Part shown: positions 1-7,285 of the stretch, in pieces
How positions within the stretch are numbered: position 1 is the first letter of the stretch
Layout: each line of letters begins with the position of its first letter
Assembly: GCA_947491825.1 (NCBI GenBank)
Contig: CANLLM010000020.1
Coordinates: 1-34,537 of the forward strand
Reading direction: 5' to 3'
Length of the DNA: 34,537 nt
Source: Bacteroidota bacterium
GTDB taxonomy: Bacteria; Bacteroidota; Bacteroidia; UKL13-3
Translations under genes and position numbers: made by a program
Notes under the pieces: model-generated
The model's database searches: none
What the model was told of the DNA's origin: nothing
The model's input: only the letters and a program-made list of their open reading frames with translations

Positions 1-119
1 GTTGCTTTAGAAGTGTTGTGCTATTTACGATGAATTTCATTGTGCGTGTCTATATGCTACGAAAATATGTGGAGTTATTGTGCAATTCAACACAAGTTAT
101 GCACAGAATTAACCACAAA

Positions 120-143
120 TAACCCGCGACAGCGGGTTGTTTT
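120..143 (+). terminator. Rho-independent terminator, plus strand
   Basis: A 7-bp stem (AACCCGC/GCGGGTT) with loop GACA is followed by a T-rich run (GTTTTTT). The T tract lies on the plus-strand side, so it would end a transcript entering from left of the window. It sits directly beside the partial tRNA copy at 147-168. Confidence 0.7.
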
Positions 144-146
144 TTG

Positions 147-168
147 GGCGGAGAGTGAGGGATTCGAA
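147..168 (-). repeat. Partial second copy of the tRNA-Ser 3' end (att-like direct repeat)
   Basis: These 22 bp are identical to 508-529, the T-loop and acceptor 3' strand of the tRNA-Ser gene (TTCGAATCCC through CTCTCCGCC on the minus strand). No matching 5' half, D-arm or anticodon arm is present, so this is not a second tRNA gene. The CCA encoded in the intact copy reads CCC here. Together with the intact gene it brackets the GIY-YIG gene as a direct repeat, the pattern left by integration at a tRNA 3' end. Confidence 0.8.
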
Positions 169-206
169 TGCAGACGTATAGTCTGCATCGAGACCAAAGC
201 GTCTCG
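168..206 (-). other. Tandem perfect hairpins between the GIY-YIG gene and the tRNA-end repeat
   Basis: Two adjacent perfect inverted repeats are seen. ATGCAGAC/GTCTGCAT (168-175 and 181-188) has a 5-nt spacer, and CGAGAC/GTCTCG (189-194 and 201-206) has a 6-nt spacer. Neither has a T tract, so they are poor terminators. They lie just downstream of the GIY-YIG stop codon and abut the tRNA-end copy, so they may be a structural end of the inserted unit or a structured RNA. The function is inferred only from position. Confidence 0.6.
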
Positions 207-222
207 ACCCACATGACTTAGC

Positions 223-468
223 TTATTTATACTTTTCAATAAATTGAAGCAAACGTTCTCTGTTTAGGTTTTTGAGCTTACATTCTAAAATCACAGCTTC
301 ACTTCTAGATGACTTTTCTATTACCAAAACTTTTTCCCATGGTTTGTATGCCGAAGTAAACTTCTCTGTACCTGCATTGTGACGGGCTATACGTAAGTCA
401 AAGTTATTGGTTTGACCAATGTAGTATTTGTTGTGGGAAATTGAATAAATAATATACACGAAATACAT
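223..468 (-). CDS. GIY-YIG nuclease family protein, tRNA-linked
   Basis: An 81-residue single-domain GIY-YIG protein. The GIY-like strand is VYI (residues 4-6), YIG is at 16-18, the catalytic Arg is R27 in LRIARH, and the candidate metal-binding Glu is E62 in the LECKLK helix. The family cleaves DNA through a single metal site; small stand-alone members (UPF0213/YhbQ type) are common, and their substrates are mostly unknown. The frame stays open upstream into the tRNA-Ser gene (to 588), but that part is translated tRNA, so the ATG at 468 is chosen. No DNA-binding domain is fused. The gene lies between an intact tRNA-Ser and a duplicated tRNA 3' end, suggesting that it belongs to a small mobile unit. 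Confidence 0.85.
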   Translation of the reverse strand: MYFVYIIYSISHNKYYIGQTNNFDLRIARHNAGTEKFTSAYKPWEKVLVIEKSSRSEAVILECKLKNLNRERLLQFIEKYK

Positions 469-506
469 AATGTATAAAAAAAATGCAAATCGAATGACCT
501 GCATTT

Positions 507-594
507 TGGCGGAGAGTGAGGGATTCGAACCCCCGGACCTGTAACAGTCAACAGTTTTCAAGACTGCCGCATTCGACCACTCTGCCAACTCTCC
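507..594 (-). tRNA. tRNA-Ser (anticodon UGA)
   Basis: Read on the minus strand, a perfect 7-bp acceptor stem (GGAGAGT/ACTCTCC) encloses a D-arm, an anticodon arm with loop CTTGAAA (anticodon TGA), a long class II variable arm, and a T-arm with GGTTCGAATCCC. The discriminator is G and CCA is encoded (507-509). The long variable arm and anticodon identify serine. Its 3' 22 bp recur at 147-168. Confidence 0.95.
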
Positions 595-679
595 TCTGCA
601 AAAGTAAGTTTAGCGATGTAATCTCCAAAATATATTTTAAATAAATAGTTAAGCCATTGAATAGCAAAATAAAAAAACT

Positions 680-708
680 AAAAAAGCCCGCTATTGCGGG
701 CTTTTTTC
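680..708. terminator. Bidirectional rho-independent terminator
   Basis: Stem GCCCGC/GCGGGC (686-691 and 696-701) with loop TATT is flanked by A and T runs on both sides, so it can work in both directions. It lies just downstream of the stop codon of the minus-strand metalloprotease gene and probably ends that transcript. Confidence 0.85.
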
Positions 709-729
709 TAAATAATATCTAAAAATAAA

Positions 730-3024
730 CTAGTTAACCAAAACTTTCTGGGTTATTACTGATTCACCAACTTTTATTTTAATGAAGTACATCCCATTGG
801 TTAATCCAAATGAAGTCCTATCAAAAGTTACCTGTTGGATCCCTTCAGTTTGTTTCCCATTTAACAAGTCTGCTACTTTTTTACCTATTAAATCGTATAC
901 TTCAATAGTTGTTTGCGCTGCTGAAGGCAGGTTATAACCAATTTGAGTTGTTGTATTGAAAGGATTAGGGTATACCGTTAAACTAATGTCATTTGCATTC
1001 AAATCTTCAATACCTACATTTTTACCAAAAGAAAGGTTATCGATATACAAGTTATTGCCGCCTTCGTTAAAGAAGTTGATACGGAAACGTACGTTAGCAG
1101 ACTTAGGTATGGTTGCACCTGAAACAAGCACTTCTTTCCATTGGGTTTGATTTACTGGAACAAAATTAACTAAAGATGACAATGCTGACGGAACAGTTTG
1201 TAAGGCAGTACCACTAACAGTTTTTAAATTTGACCAATACAATCCACAGTTAATAGAGTATTGAACAACCATTTGATCAGAAGAAGTGGTAGTACCTGTA
1301 GTAATGTTAGGCGCAAAAGCAAAATTAAACTTAATGTAAGGATTGGTTGTGCCTTCAAAATTAAACGATGGAGAAACTATAGAATAAGCAGTTCCAGTCA
1401 TTGCGTTGCTATTACCTCTCAATTTGATGCCTCTATAGCCACTGTAAACACCATTTGAGGTTTCTTCCCACTGTCTAATTGCATCTCCTTTAAATATCCA
1501 ACCATCGGTTACCGTAGGATAATCATAATTAAATGCAGAATTGTTTAGTGCTTCTGAAGCGGCAATGACTAGCGCATTTTCAAATACTTTAGTTGTTGTA
1601 CCGGCTGCATTAGTAACTTTTAGGGTGATTGTTTTATTTCCTGCATTGGTATATAAAACACCTGTAGGGTTTTTAGCAGTTGATGTTTGAGGATTAGCAC
1701 CTTCGCCAAAATTCCAATCAAATGCTGTTCCTGCTGTTCCGTTGTAAGATAAATCAACAAAATTAATTGCTGTTCCAACGCAAGCTTGACGCTCGTAGGC
1801 AGCCAAATTATTTACAGTAATACCAAAAGCAGGAGTAGGTGCGCATGCAATAACAGGATCTAAAACACCAGTTGTAATCAAATTTTCTTGAGAAATCATC
1901 TGTCTACGGTACAACTCAATACACTTGTGCATGCGAGCTATTTGTTGTTTGGTAAACATATTACTAGCACAATTACCAATAAAATAATCCATAAAATTCT
2001 CTTGCATATCTGGTCTATCCAAAGCGATTAATGAATCTCTTTTAACAATTGTATATGCAGTATCGTTCGTGTATATGGTATCGCTAATTGTAATCGCGTA
2101 TTTGTCGTTGCTACAAGTATTGAATTTAGGGTTATTACAACGATTTCTTAGCGGCTCTGTAGTTGTGGGGTTAAAAAATGTAGGAGGGGTGTCATCAACT
2201 CCATCATTTTCGCTTTCACAAGAATCTTGCGCTTGGAATGGATGATACAAACCTAACCAATGACCAGCTTCGTGAGTTGTTGTTGTTACATTTGGTGTTT
2301 GGCCCGGATTTGAGGTTCCTATATTTCCAAACTCCCGGTTAATTAACATTACTCCATCAGTTAAAGCAGACCAAGCACCACCTGCATAAAACGGAAACTG
2401 TGCGTAACCTGCTACTGCTAATCCTGGACCTTTATTAATACTATTCACAACCCACATATTGAAATAGCGTTTGGTATCCCAAACACTGGTCTTTTTGAGG
2501 TTATCGTTACCATCCGCAAAATTAGCAGATTGGATACGAACAATACCATTGGTACAATTACCGTTTGGATCTTTACGTGCCAAACGAAACTCAATTTCAG
2601 CATCTCCGGCTATTTGTTTAAAATCAAAAGGCACACCGTTGATGTCACCCGTTCTTCTATTCACCGTGTCAGCGTTCAAGTTTCTAAAACTCTTATTTAG
2701 TGTAGCTATTTCGCTTTGAATCTGTGCATCACTAATGTTATCACTCGAACCTGAGCTACCAAAAAATATATGAACAACAACTGGAATGATGTATTTAGGT
2801 GCAGCTGATTTCTTTTGAGATTTACCTAACGCGATTCTATATTCATCAGAATTTTTGTAAGCATTCCAAACAGCCATAGCCTGGGCCTCAGCAGCTTTTA
2901 AATTAGGATTTAACGCTTTTTGCTCTTCATGGTATTGGTCTGTACCACATACTTTAACATTTTGTGCGTAAGTGCTAAACGAACTTATTAATACACTAGT
3001 TCCTAAAAGTATTCTTTTTATCAT
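730..3024 (-). CDS. Secreted M43-family (pappalysin-like) zinc metalloprotease with PKD and T9SS sorting domain
   Basis: 764 residues. The N-terminus (MIKRILLGTS... to about residue 21, ending TYAQ) is a Sec signal peptide. The protease domain spans roughly 75-380: the extended zinc motif HEAGHWLGLYH is at 251-261 (His ligands 251, 255, 261) and the Met-turn MDY is at 345. Cysteines around 269-351 may form disulfides. A PKD-like domain (FDWNFGEG at about 435-442) covers about 405-490, and a further beta-sandwich-like region about 495-665. The last 80 residues (VYPNPFN to the end) match the type A T9SS C-terminal sorting domain, normally removed as the protein crosses the outer membrane. Expected location is the cell surface or medium. 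It is followed by a strong terminator and appears monocistronic. The natural substrate is unknown. Confidence 0.92.
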   Translation of the reverse strand: MIKRILLGTSVLISSFSTYAQNVKVCGTDQYHEEQKALNPNLKAAEAQAMAVWNAYKNSDEYRIALGKSQKKSAAPKYIIPVVVHIFFGSSGSSDNISDAQIQSEIATLNKSFRNLNADTVNRRTGDINGVPFDFKQIAGDAEIEFRLARKDPNGNCTNGIVRIQSANFADGNDNLKKTSVWDTKRYFNMWVVNSINKGPGLAVAGYAQFPFYAGGAWSALTDGVMLINREFGNIGTSNPGQTPNVTTTTHEAGHWLGLYHPFQAQDSCESENDGVDDTPPTFFNPTTTEPLRNRCNNPKFNTCSNDKYAITISDTIYTNDTAYTIVKRDSLIALDRPDMQENFMDYFIGNCASNMFTKQQIARMHKCIELYRRQMISQENLITTGVLDPVIACAPTPAFGITVNNLAAYERQACVGTAINFVDLSYNGTAGTAFDWNFGEGANPQTSTAKNPTGVLYTNAGNKTITLKVTNAAGTTTKVFENALVIAASEALNNSAFNYDYPTVTDGWIFKGDAIRQWEETSNGVYSGYRGIKLRGNSNAMTGTAYSIVSPSFNFEGTTNPYIKFNFAFAPNITTGTTTSSDQMVVQYSINCGLYWSNLKTVSGTALQTVPSALSSLVNFVPVNQTQWKEVLVSGATIPKSANVRFRINFFNEGGNNLYIDNLSFGKNVGIEDLNANDISLTVYPNPFNTTTQIGYNLPSAAQTTIEVYDLIGKKVADLLNGKQTEGIQQVTFDRTSFGLTNGMYFIKIKVGESVITQKVLVN

Positions 3025-3172
3025 AGCTTGAATATTCTACTTATTCGAAATAATTATAATGTTGCAAAATAAATTTTTTTTTTAAGCTAGACAACCCTAT
3101 TTTAATTTTGGTTGTACTATCGTTTGCTATCAGCAAGTTACGTTTTGCATACGGTACTTATAAATCAGGTTA

Positions 3173-3694
3173 TTAGCTAAAATCTACTTCATTAATTCTT
3201 GTTTTTTTGGGCATTTCCCATACTTCCAAATTACGCATTATTTTCCCATCAATTTCCAGTCTAATAGCAGTACAAAGCGCATGAAAACCTTTGATACCAG
3301 ATGCTCCGGGGTTAAAATGCATCAATCCATAGTTTTTGTCGCGCATTACCTTTAAAACATGAGAATGTCCGCAAACCATGATATCTGGTCGATTTGATTT
3401 AATCAATTCACTGCAACGTTGTGAGTATTTGCCAGGATAACCACCAATATGTATCATCAATACAGATAATTCTTCCGTTTTAAACAAAGTGTATTCGGGT
3501 ATTTCCACCCTTAAGTCCTTATCATCAATATTACCCCAAACTGTTTTAAGCGGTTTAAATGCTTTTAGTTGCAAGTATGTTTGCATATCACCCCAATCAC
3601 CTGCATGCCAAATTTCATCACAGTTCTTAAAAAAATCATATAATTGTGGCGGTATATAACCGTGCGTATCCGATAATATTCCAATTTTAAGCAT
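3173..3694 (-). CDS. YfcE/MJ0936-family metallophosphoesterase
   Basis: 173 residues from the chosen start. The calcineurin-like metal-binding motifs appear in order: SDTHG (D9, H11), AGD (D33), GN (N55), H82 and GHSH (110, 112). Length and motif set fit the small YfcE-type phosphodiesterases, which hydrolyse phosphodiester bonds with two divalent metals; the physiological substrate is generally unknown. The frame is open to 3742, but the added residues overlap the divergent rhomboid gene, and a TACTTTTG promoter box lies 4 nt before the ATG at 3694, so the shorter start is preferred. Cytoplasmic; no signal peptide is seen. Confidence 0.88.
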   Translation of the reverse strand: MLKIGILSDTHGYIPPQLYDFFKNCDEIWHAGDWGDMQTYLQLKAFKPLKTVWGNIDDKDLRVEIPEYTLFKTEELSVLMIHIGGYPGKYSQRCSELIKSNRPDIMVCGHSHVLKVMRDKNYGLMHFNPGASGIKGFHALCTAIRLEIDGKIMRNLEVWEMPKKTRINEVDFS

Positions 3695-3698
3695 TGGC

Positions 3699-3706
3699 CA
3701 AAAGTA
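3699..3706 (-). promoter_or_regulatory. Candidate -7 promoter box of the phosphoesterase gene
   Basis: TACTTTTG on the minus strand fits the Bacteroidota -7 consensus TAnnTTTG. Only 4 nt separate it from the ATG at 3694, so the transcript would begin at or next to the start codon (leaderless). No clear TTTG is seen at the -33 position. Confidence 0.45.
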
Positions 3707-3717
3707 AATAAATCTGT

Positions 3718-4326
3718 ATGACAATTTACATAATTTTAGCAACAGTAATTATTAGTTTGATTTGTTTTTATAATCACAACTTACATGCGAAACTGATCTT
3801 TAATCCTTATTTGGTAAAACATCACAAAGATTGGTACCGCATGGTTACAAGTGGTTTTCTGCATGCTGATTTTTTACACTTATTCGTAAATATGTTTGTG
3901 ATGCTAAGCTTTGGAAGAGCAGTAGAAAATTATTACTCACACTTTTTTGGAACATACAGCAATTGGGTGTTTTTATTGCTTTATATCTCCTCTATTTTTG
4001 CCGCAAACTTATCAACCCTATATAAATACCAAAATACAAGCAGCTACAATGCACTAGGAGCAAGTGGTGCTGTGAGTGCAATTGTATTTACCAGCATATT
4101 ATTTAACCCCTTTAATAAAATATATCTTTACGGCATTTTAGGCTTACCTGGAATATTACTTGGCGCCATTTATCTGGCTTACAGCTACTATATGAGTAAA
4201 AAACAAAGTGATAACATAAACCATGAAGCGCATTTTTATGGTGCAGTATATGGTGTTTTATTTACCTTGGCACTTAAACCTAAAGTGATAAACATTTTTA
4301 TACACGAGATATTGCATGTATTTTAG
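3718..4326 (+). CDS. Rhomboid-family intramembrane serine protease
   Basis: 202 residues with about six hydrophobic segments. The family signatures are present: HLFVN (H54 and N58, the HxxxN motif of TM2), the nucleophile motif GASG with S116, and the catalytic His H172 in HEAHFYG. Rhomboids cleave transmembrane substrates within the inner membrane. The gene is divergent from the phosphoesterase gene (23 nt between the start codons) and convergent with the next gene, whose stop codon overlaps its own by 4 nt. The last residues are short and hydrophobic, with no extra domain. The substrate cannot be told from the sequence. Confidence 0.93.
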   Translation: MTIYIILATVIISLICFYNHNLHAKLIFNPYLVKHHKDWYRMVTSGFLHADFLHLFVNMFVMLSFGRAVENYYSHFFGTYSNWVFLLLYISSIFAANLSTLYKYQNTSSYNALGASGAVSAIVFTSILFNPFNKIYLYGILGLPGILLGAIYLAYSYYMSKKQSDNINHEAHFYGAVYGVLFTLALKPKVINIFIHEILHVF

Positions 4327-4937
4327 AAGTAAAAGCCAGTTCTAAAATCCAAGGGCGAACTCCGAAAACTCTTGTTTGGATCGTGCATAGCATCATACAA
4401 GATCATAATGTACATGCTTGCTCTGTCAGATATTGCTTGGTTAACTCCACCACCCACATAAAATGCACTCACCCATTCTCTCCTACTCTCTCTTGTGTTT
4501 ACATCATAAACGCTAAAGTTAAGCGGCATAAATTCTGTATGTACAAAAGCCGGTTCGAATAATAGTTGACGTGCAAATAAATTTAAACCATACGCATTAT
4601 CGCTGAATGTAACTTTACCTTGAGTTGTTTGAAAATCGCGTGACCAATAATAATAAGTAAGACCGGCTCCTGCTAATGTTAAATCGGTAAACCGATAAAA
4701 TGTCATAGGTTGAACAGTAATGAAAGAACCTAAGTTAGAAATATTGCCTCCTAAGTTACCTCCAAATGAAAAGTTCTCTGTCCAGCGGGGCTTTGAAGCT
4801 CTATCAGTTTCTTTTTGTTGATGTGCTTTCTGCTGTTCTTCCTTTTTCTCAGGATCTATTTGCTCAAGTTTACGCTGCGCAAATACTGTGATTGATAGAG
4901 AAAAAAACACCAATAATATCCAATTTTTAAAATTCAT
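4323..4937 (-). CDS. Exported protein, probable small outer-membrane beta-barrel
   Basis: 204 residues. A signal peptide (about 1-20, ending VFAQ) is followed by a charged low-complexity stretch (EKKEEQQKAHQQKE, about 30-44). Alternating aromatic/polar strands run from about residue 55 to a C-terminal phenylalanine, as in outer-membrane barrels. I do not recognise a named family; the barrel call rests on strand pattern and the terminal aromatic residue. A promoter box TACTTTTG lies 25 nt upstream. The gene ends by overlapping the rhomboid stop codon convergently, with no terminator visible between them. Confidence 0.7.
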   Translation of the reverse strand: MNFKNWILLVFFSLSITVFAQRKLEQIDPEKKEEQQKAHQQKETDRASKPRWTENFSFGGNLGGNISNLGSFITVQPMTFYRFTDLTLAGAGLTYYYWSRDFQTTQGKVTFSDNAYGLNLFARQLLFEPAFVHTEFMPLNFSVYDVNTRESRREWVSAFYVGGGVNQAISDRASMYIMILYDAMHDPNKSFRSSPLDFRTGFYF

Positions 4938-4962
4938 ATCACTTCAATAATGTATTTATAAC

Positions 4963-4990
4963 AAAAGTAACGAAAACAATCATTCACAAA
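4963..4990 (-). promoter_or_regulatory. Promoter of the beta-barrel protein gene
   Basis: On the minus strand, TTTG (4990-4987) is followed after 16 nt by TACTTTTG (4970-4963), matching the -33 and -7 elements used by the Bacteroidota primary sigma factor. The predicted leader is about 20 nt. Confidence 0.55.
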
Positions 4991-5068
4991 TTATTTAACG
5001 CATAATTAGTTTTTTAGGAATTAATACTTATAATTTCGCAGCAAATTAAGTTTCCTTAAACTATTATT

Positions 5069-6145
5069 ATGAGTAAAGTTCACAATTTTTCAGCCGGACC
5101 GGCCATTTTACCTCAATCAGCAATTGATGCATCAGTAGCGGCCCTTCAGGATTTCGCAGGAACAGGTTTATCATTAATCGAAGTTAGTCACCGCAGCAAA
5201 GAATACGAAGCCGTAGTTGCAGAGGCCACGCAATTGGTGAAAGACATATTAAAACTTGACGACAATTACGCAGTTCTGTTTTTACAAGGAGGGGCTAGTT
5301 TGCAGTTTGATATGATACCCATGAACTGGTTAAATGAAGGAGACACTGCCGTTTATACCAATACGGGTGTTTGGGCTTCTAGAGCAATTAAAGAAGCTAA
5401 ATTATTTGGTAACGTTAATGTGGTAGCAAGTAGCGAAGACAAAAATTTCAGCTATTTACCAAAAGGTTATACAATTCCTTCTGAGGCAAAATATTTTCAT
5501 TGCACAAGCAATAATACTATATACGGTACCGAGATGTTTAATTTTCCTGAAACAAATGGTGTTCCTTTAGTTTGTGATATGAGTTCAGACATTTTTAGTC
5601 GTCCGTTTGATGCCACTAAATTTGATATGATTTATGCGGGTGCACAAAAAAATATGGGCCCAGCAGGAACTACATTAGTAATCATTAAAAAATCTTTTTT
5701 AGAAACACGGGGTACAAAGAAAATACCAACCATGCTTGATTATGCGGTACATATTGAAAATGGAAGTATGTATAATACACCAAGTGTATTTGCAATTTTT
5801 GTTTGTATGCATACCCTACGTTGGATTAAAGCAATTGGTATAGAAGCCATGGAGAACCTAAACATTTCAAAAGCTAATTTACTTTACACCGAGATTGACC
5901 GAAATACCTTGTTTTCAGGAACTGTAGCGAAAGAAGACCGCAGCCGCATGAATGTTAACTTTGTATTAAACAATACTGAATTTGAAACTGAGTTTATAAA
6001 ATTCTGTGAGGCTAAAAACCTAGTAGGACTGAAAGGGCACCGTTCTGTGGGCGGATTGCGCGCAAGCTTGTACAATGCTCTAGAAATTGAGAGTGTACAA
6101 GTATTAGTTAATGCCATGCAAGAGTTTGAAAAATTGAAAGCTTAA
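5069..6145 (+). CDS. serC: Phosphoserine aminotransferase
   Basis: 358 residues, the usual length of SerC. This class V PLP enzyme converts 3-phosphohydroxypyruvate and glutamate to phosphoserine, the second step of serine synthesis, in the cytoplasm. Signatures are FSAGPAILP near the N-terminus, HRSKEYE (about 41-47), the cofactor region PLVCDMSSD (about 166-173) and the PLP-binding lysine K194 in AGAQKNMGPAG. Starts at ATG 5069. serA follows after 29 nt on the same strand, so the two are probably one operon. A near-consensus -7 box (TAATTTCG, 5031-5038) lies 30 nt upstream. Confidence 0.97.
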   Translation: MSKVHNFSAGPAILPQSAIDASVAALQDFAGTGLSLIEVSHRSKEYEAVVAEATQLVKDILKLDDNYAVLFLQGGASLQFDMIPMNWLNEGDTAVYTNTGVWASRAIKEAKLFGNVNVVASSEDKNFSYLPKGYTIPSEAKYFHCTSNNTIYGTEMFNFPETNGVPLVCDMSSDIFSRPFDATKFDMIYAGAQKNMGPAGTTLVIIKKSFLETRGTKKIPTMLDYAVHIENGSMYNTPSVFAIFVCMHTLRWIKAIGIEAMENLNISKANLLYTEIDRNTLFSGTVAKEDRSRMNVNFVLNNTEFETEFIKFCEAKNLVGLKGHRSVGGLRASLYNALEIESVQVLVNAMQEFEKLKA

Positions 6146-6174
6146 TTGATCTATATTTAGAATAAGAAACATAA

Positions 6175-7140
6175 ATGATAAAAATATTAGCAAACGATGG
6201 CATTGATGCCAATGGCAAAAAGATTCTAGAAACAGCTGGATTTGTTGTCGAAACGAATAAAATAGAACAAGAAAACTTGGCCATAGAACTTAATAACTAT
6301 GATGCTATTTTAGTTCGCAGTGCTACCAAAGTCCGTAAAGATTTAATAGATGCTTGCCCTAATTTAAAATTAATAGGCAGAGGTGGTGTAGGATTGGATA
6401 ACATCGATGTGGCCTATGCTAAAAACAAAGGTATTACGGTAATTAATACTCCAGCGTCTTCAAGTGTATCAGTAGCAGAGCTTGTATTTGCTCATATATT
6501 TAGTGGCTCGCGTTTTTTACAATTAACCAACCGAGTAATGCCCATAAATGGTGATACCGAATTTGGCAACTTAAAGAAAATTGCAAGCAACGGTATAGAA
6601 TTACAAGGTAAAACCATGGGTGTTTATGGCTTCGGACGAATTGGACAAGAGGTAGCTAAAATTGCGATAGGTTTGGGCATGAAGGTTTTAGCTTTCGACC
6701 CCTATGTAACTTGTGTTGACCTCAGCCTAGATTTACCTGCTTTAGGTCAAAACTCACGTATAAAAGTTAGCATAAATACAGTCAGTGAAGAGTCTGTAAT
6801 TACACACTCTGATTTTATTACTTTCCATGTACCTTTTAATGAGGGAGATAAAGCAATTGTTGATGCTACTAAATTGGCCAAAATGAAAAAAGGTGTTGGC
6901 CTAATTAATTGCTCGCGGGGTGGTGTAATTAGTGAAACAGATTTATTGGTTGCATTAAATGCTAAACAAGTTGCATTTGCAGGTTTAGATGTTTTTGAAA
7001 TAGAACCCCCAATAAACATGGATGTTCTACAACACAACCATATTAGCTTAAGTCCCCATGTTGGCGGGAGCACTGTGGAAGCCCAAAACCGTATTGGAAT
7101 TGAGTTAGCAGAAAAAGTGATTGAGTTTTTTAAGAACTAA
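6175..7140 (+). CDS. serA: D-3-phosphoglycerate dehydrogenase, short form without ACT domain
   Basis: 321 residues. It oxidises 3-phosphoglycerate with NAD+, the first step of serine synthesis. The nucleotide-binding motif is GFGRIG (152-157). The catalytic triad of D-2-hydroxyacid dehydrogenases is seen as R248 (CSRGG), E277 (DVFEIEPP) and H295 (SPHVGG). The protein ends right after the substrate-domain helix, so the C-terminal ACT domain that gives serine feedback inhibition in many SerA proteins is absent. The neighbouring serC supports SerA over other 2-hydroxyacid dehydrogenases. A terminator follows 19 nt after the stop codon. Confidence 0.95.
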   Translation: MIKILANDGIDANGKKILETAGFVVETNKIEQENLAIELNNYDAILVRSATKVRKDLIDACPNLKLIGRGGVGLDNIDVAYAKNKGITVINTPASSSVSVAELVFAHIFSGSRFLQLTNRVMPINGDTEFGNLKKIASNGIELQGKTMGVYGFGRIGQEVAKIAIGLGMKVLAFDPYVTCVDLSLDLPALGQNSRIKVSINTVSEESVITHSDFITFHVPFNEGDKAIVDATKLAKMKKGVGLINCSRGGVISETDLLVALNAKQVAFAGLDVFEIEPPINMDVLQHNHISLSPHVGGSTVEAQNRIGIELAEKVIEFFKN

Positions 7141-7159
7141 CATACTAAATGTAGATTTC

Positions 7160-7191
7160 AAAAAAAGCACAAATTATTTTGTGCTTTTTTT
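7160..7191 (+). terminator. Terminator after serCA
   Basis: A long A/T-flanked hairpin (AAAGCACAAA / TTTGTGCTTT) with loop TTAT runs straight into seven T's on the plus strand. It separates serCA from the DUF1015 gene, although the A/T symmetry would also let it act in the other direction. Confidence 0.85.
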
Positions 7192-7285
7192 GTGCGGTAG
7201 TTTCAATAATATGCATTGAATAAGTATTATTAAAAAAATAACCATTAATTCGCAAACAAGATTTAAAGCTGAATAAAATCGAAAC

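Noticed and set aside
3-122. Frame open from the left edge to TAA at 120-122, ending at the terminator
   Set aside because: The 39 codons read give an unconvincing composition with no recognisable motif; without upstream sequence it cannot be called the end of a gene.
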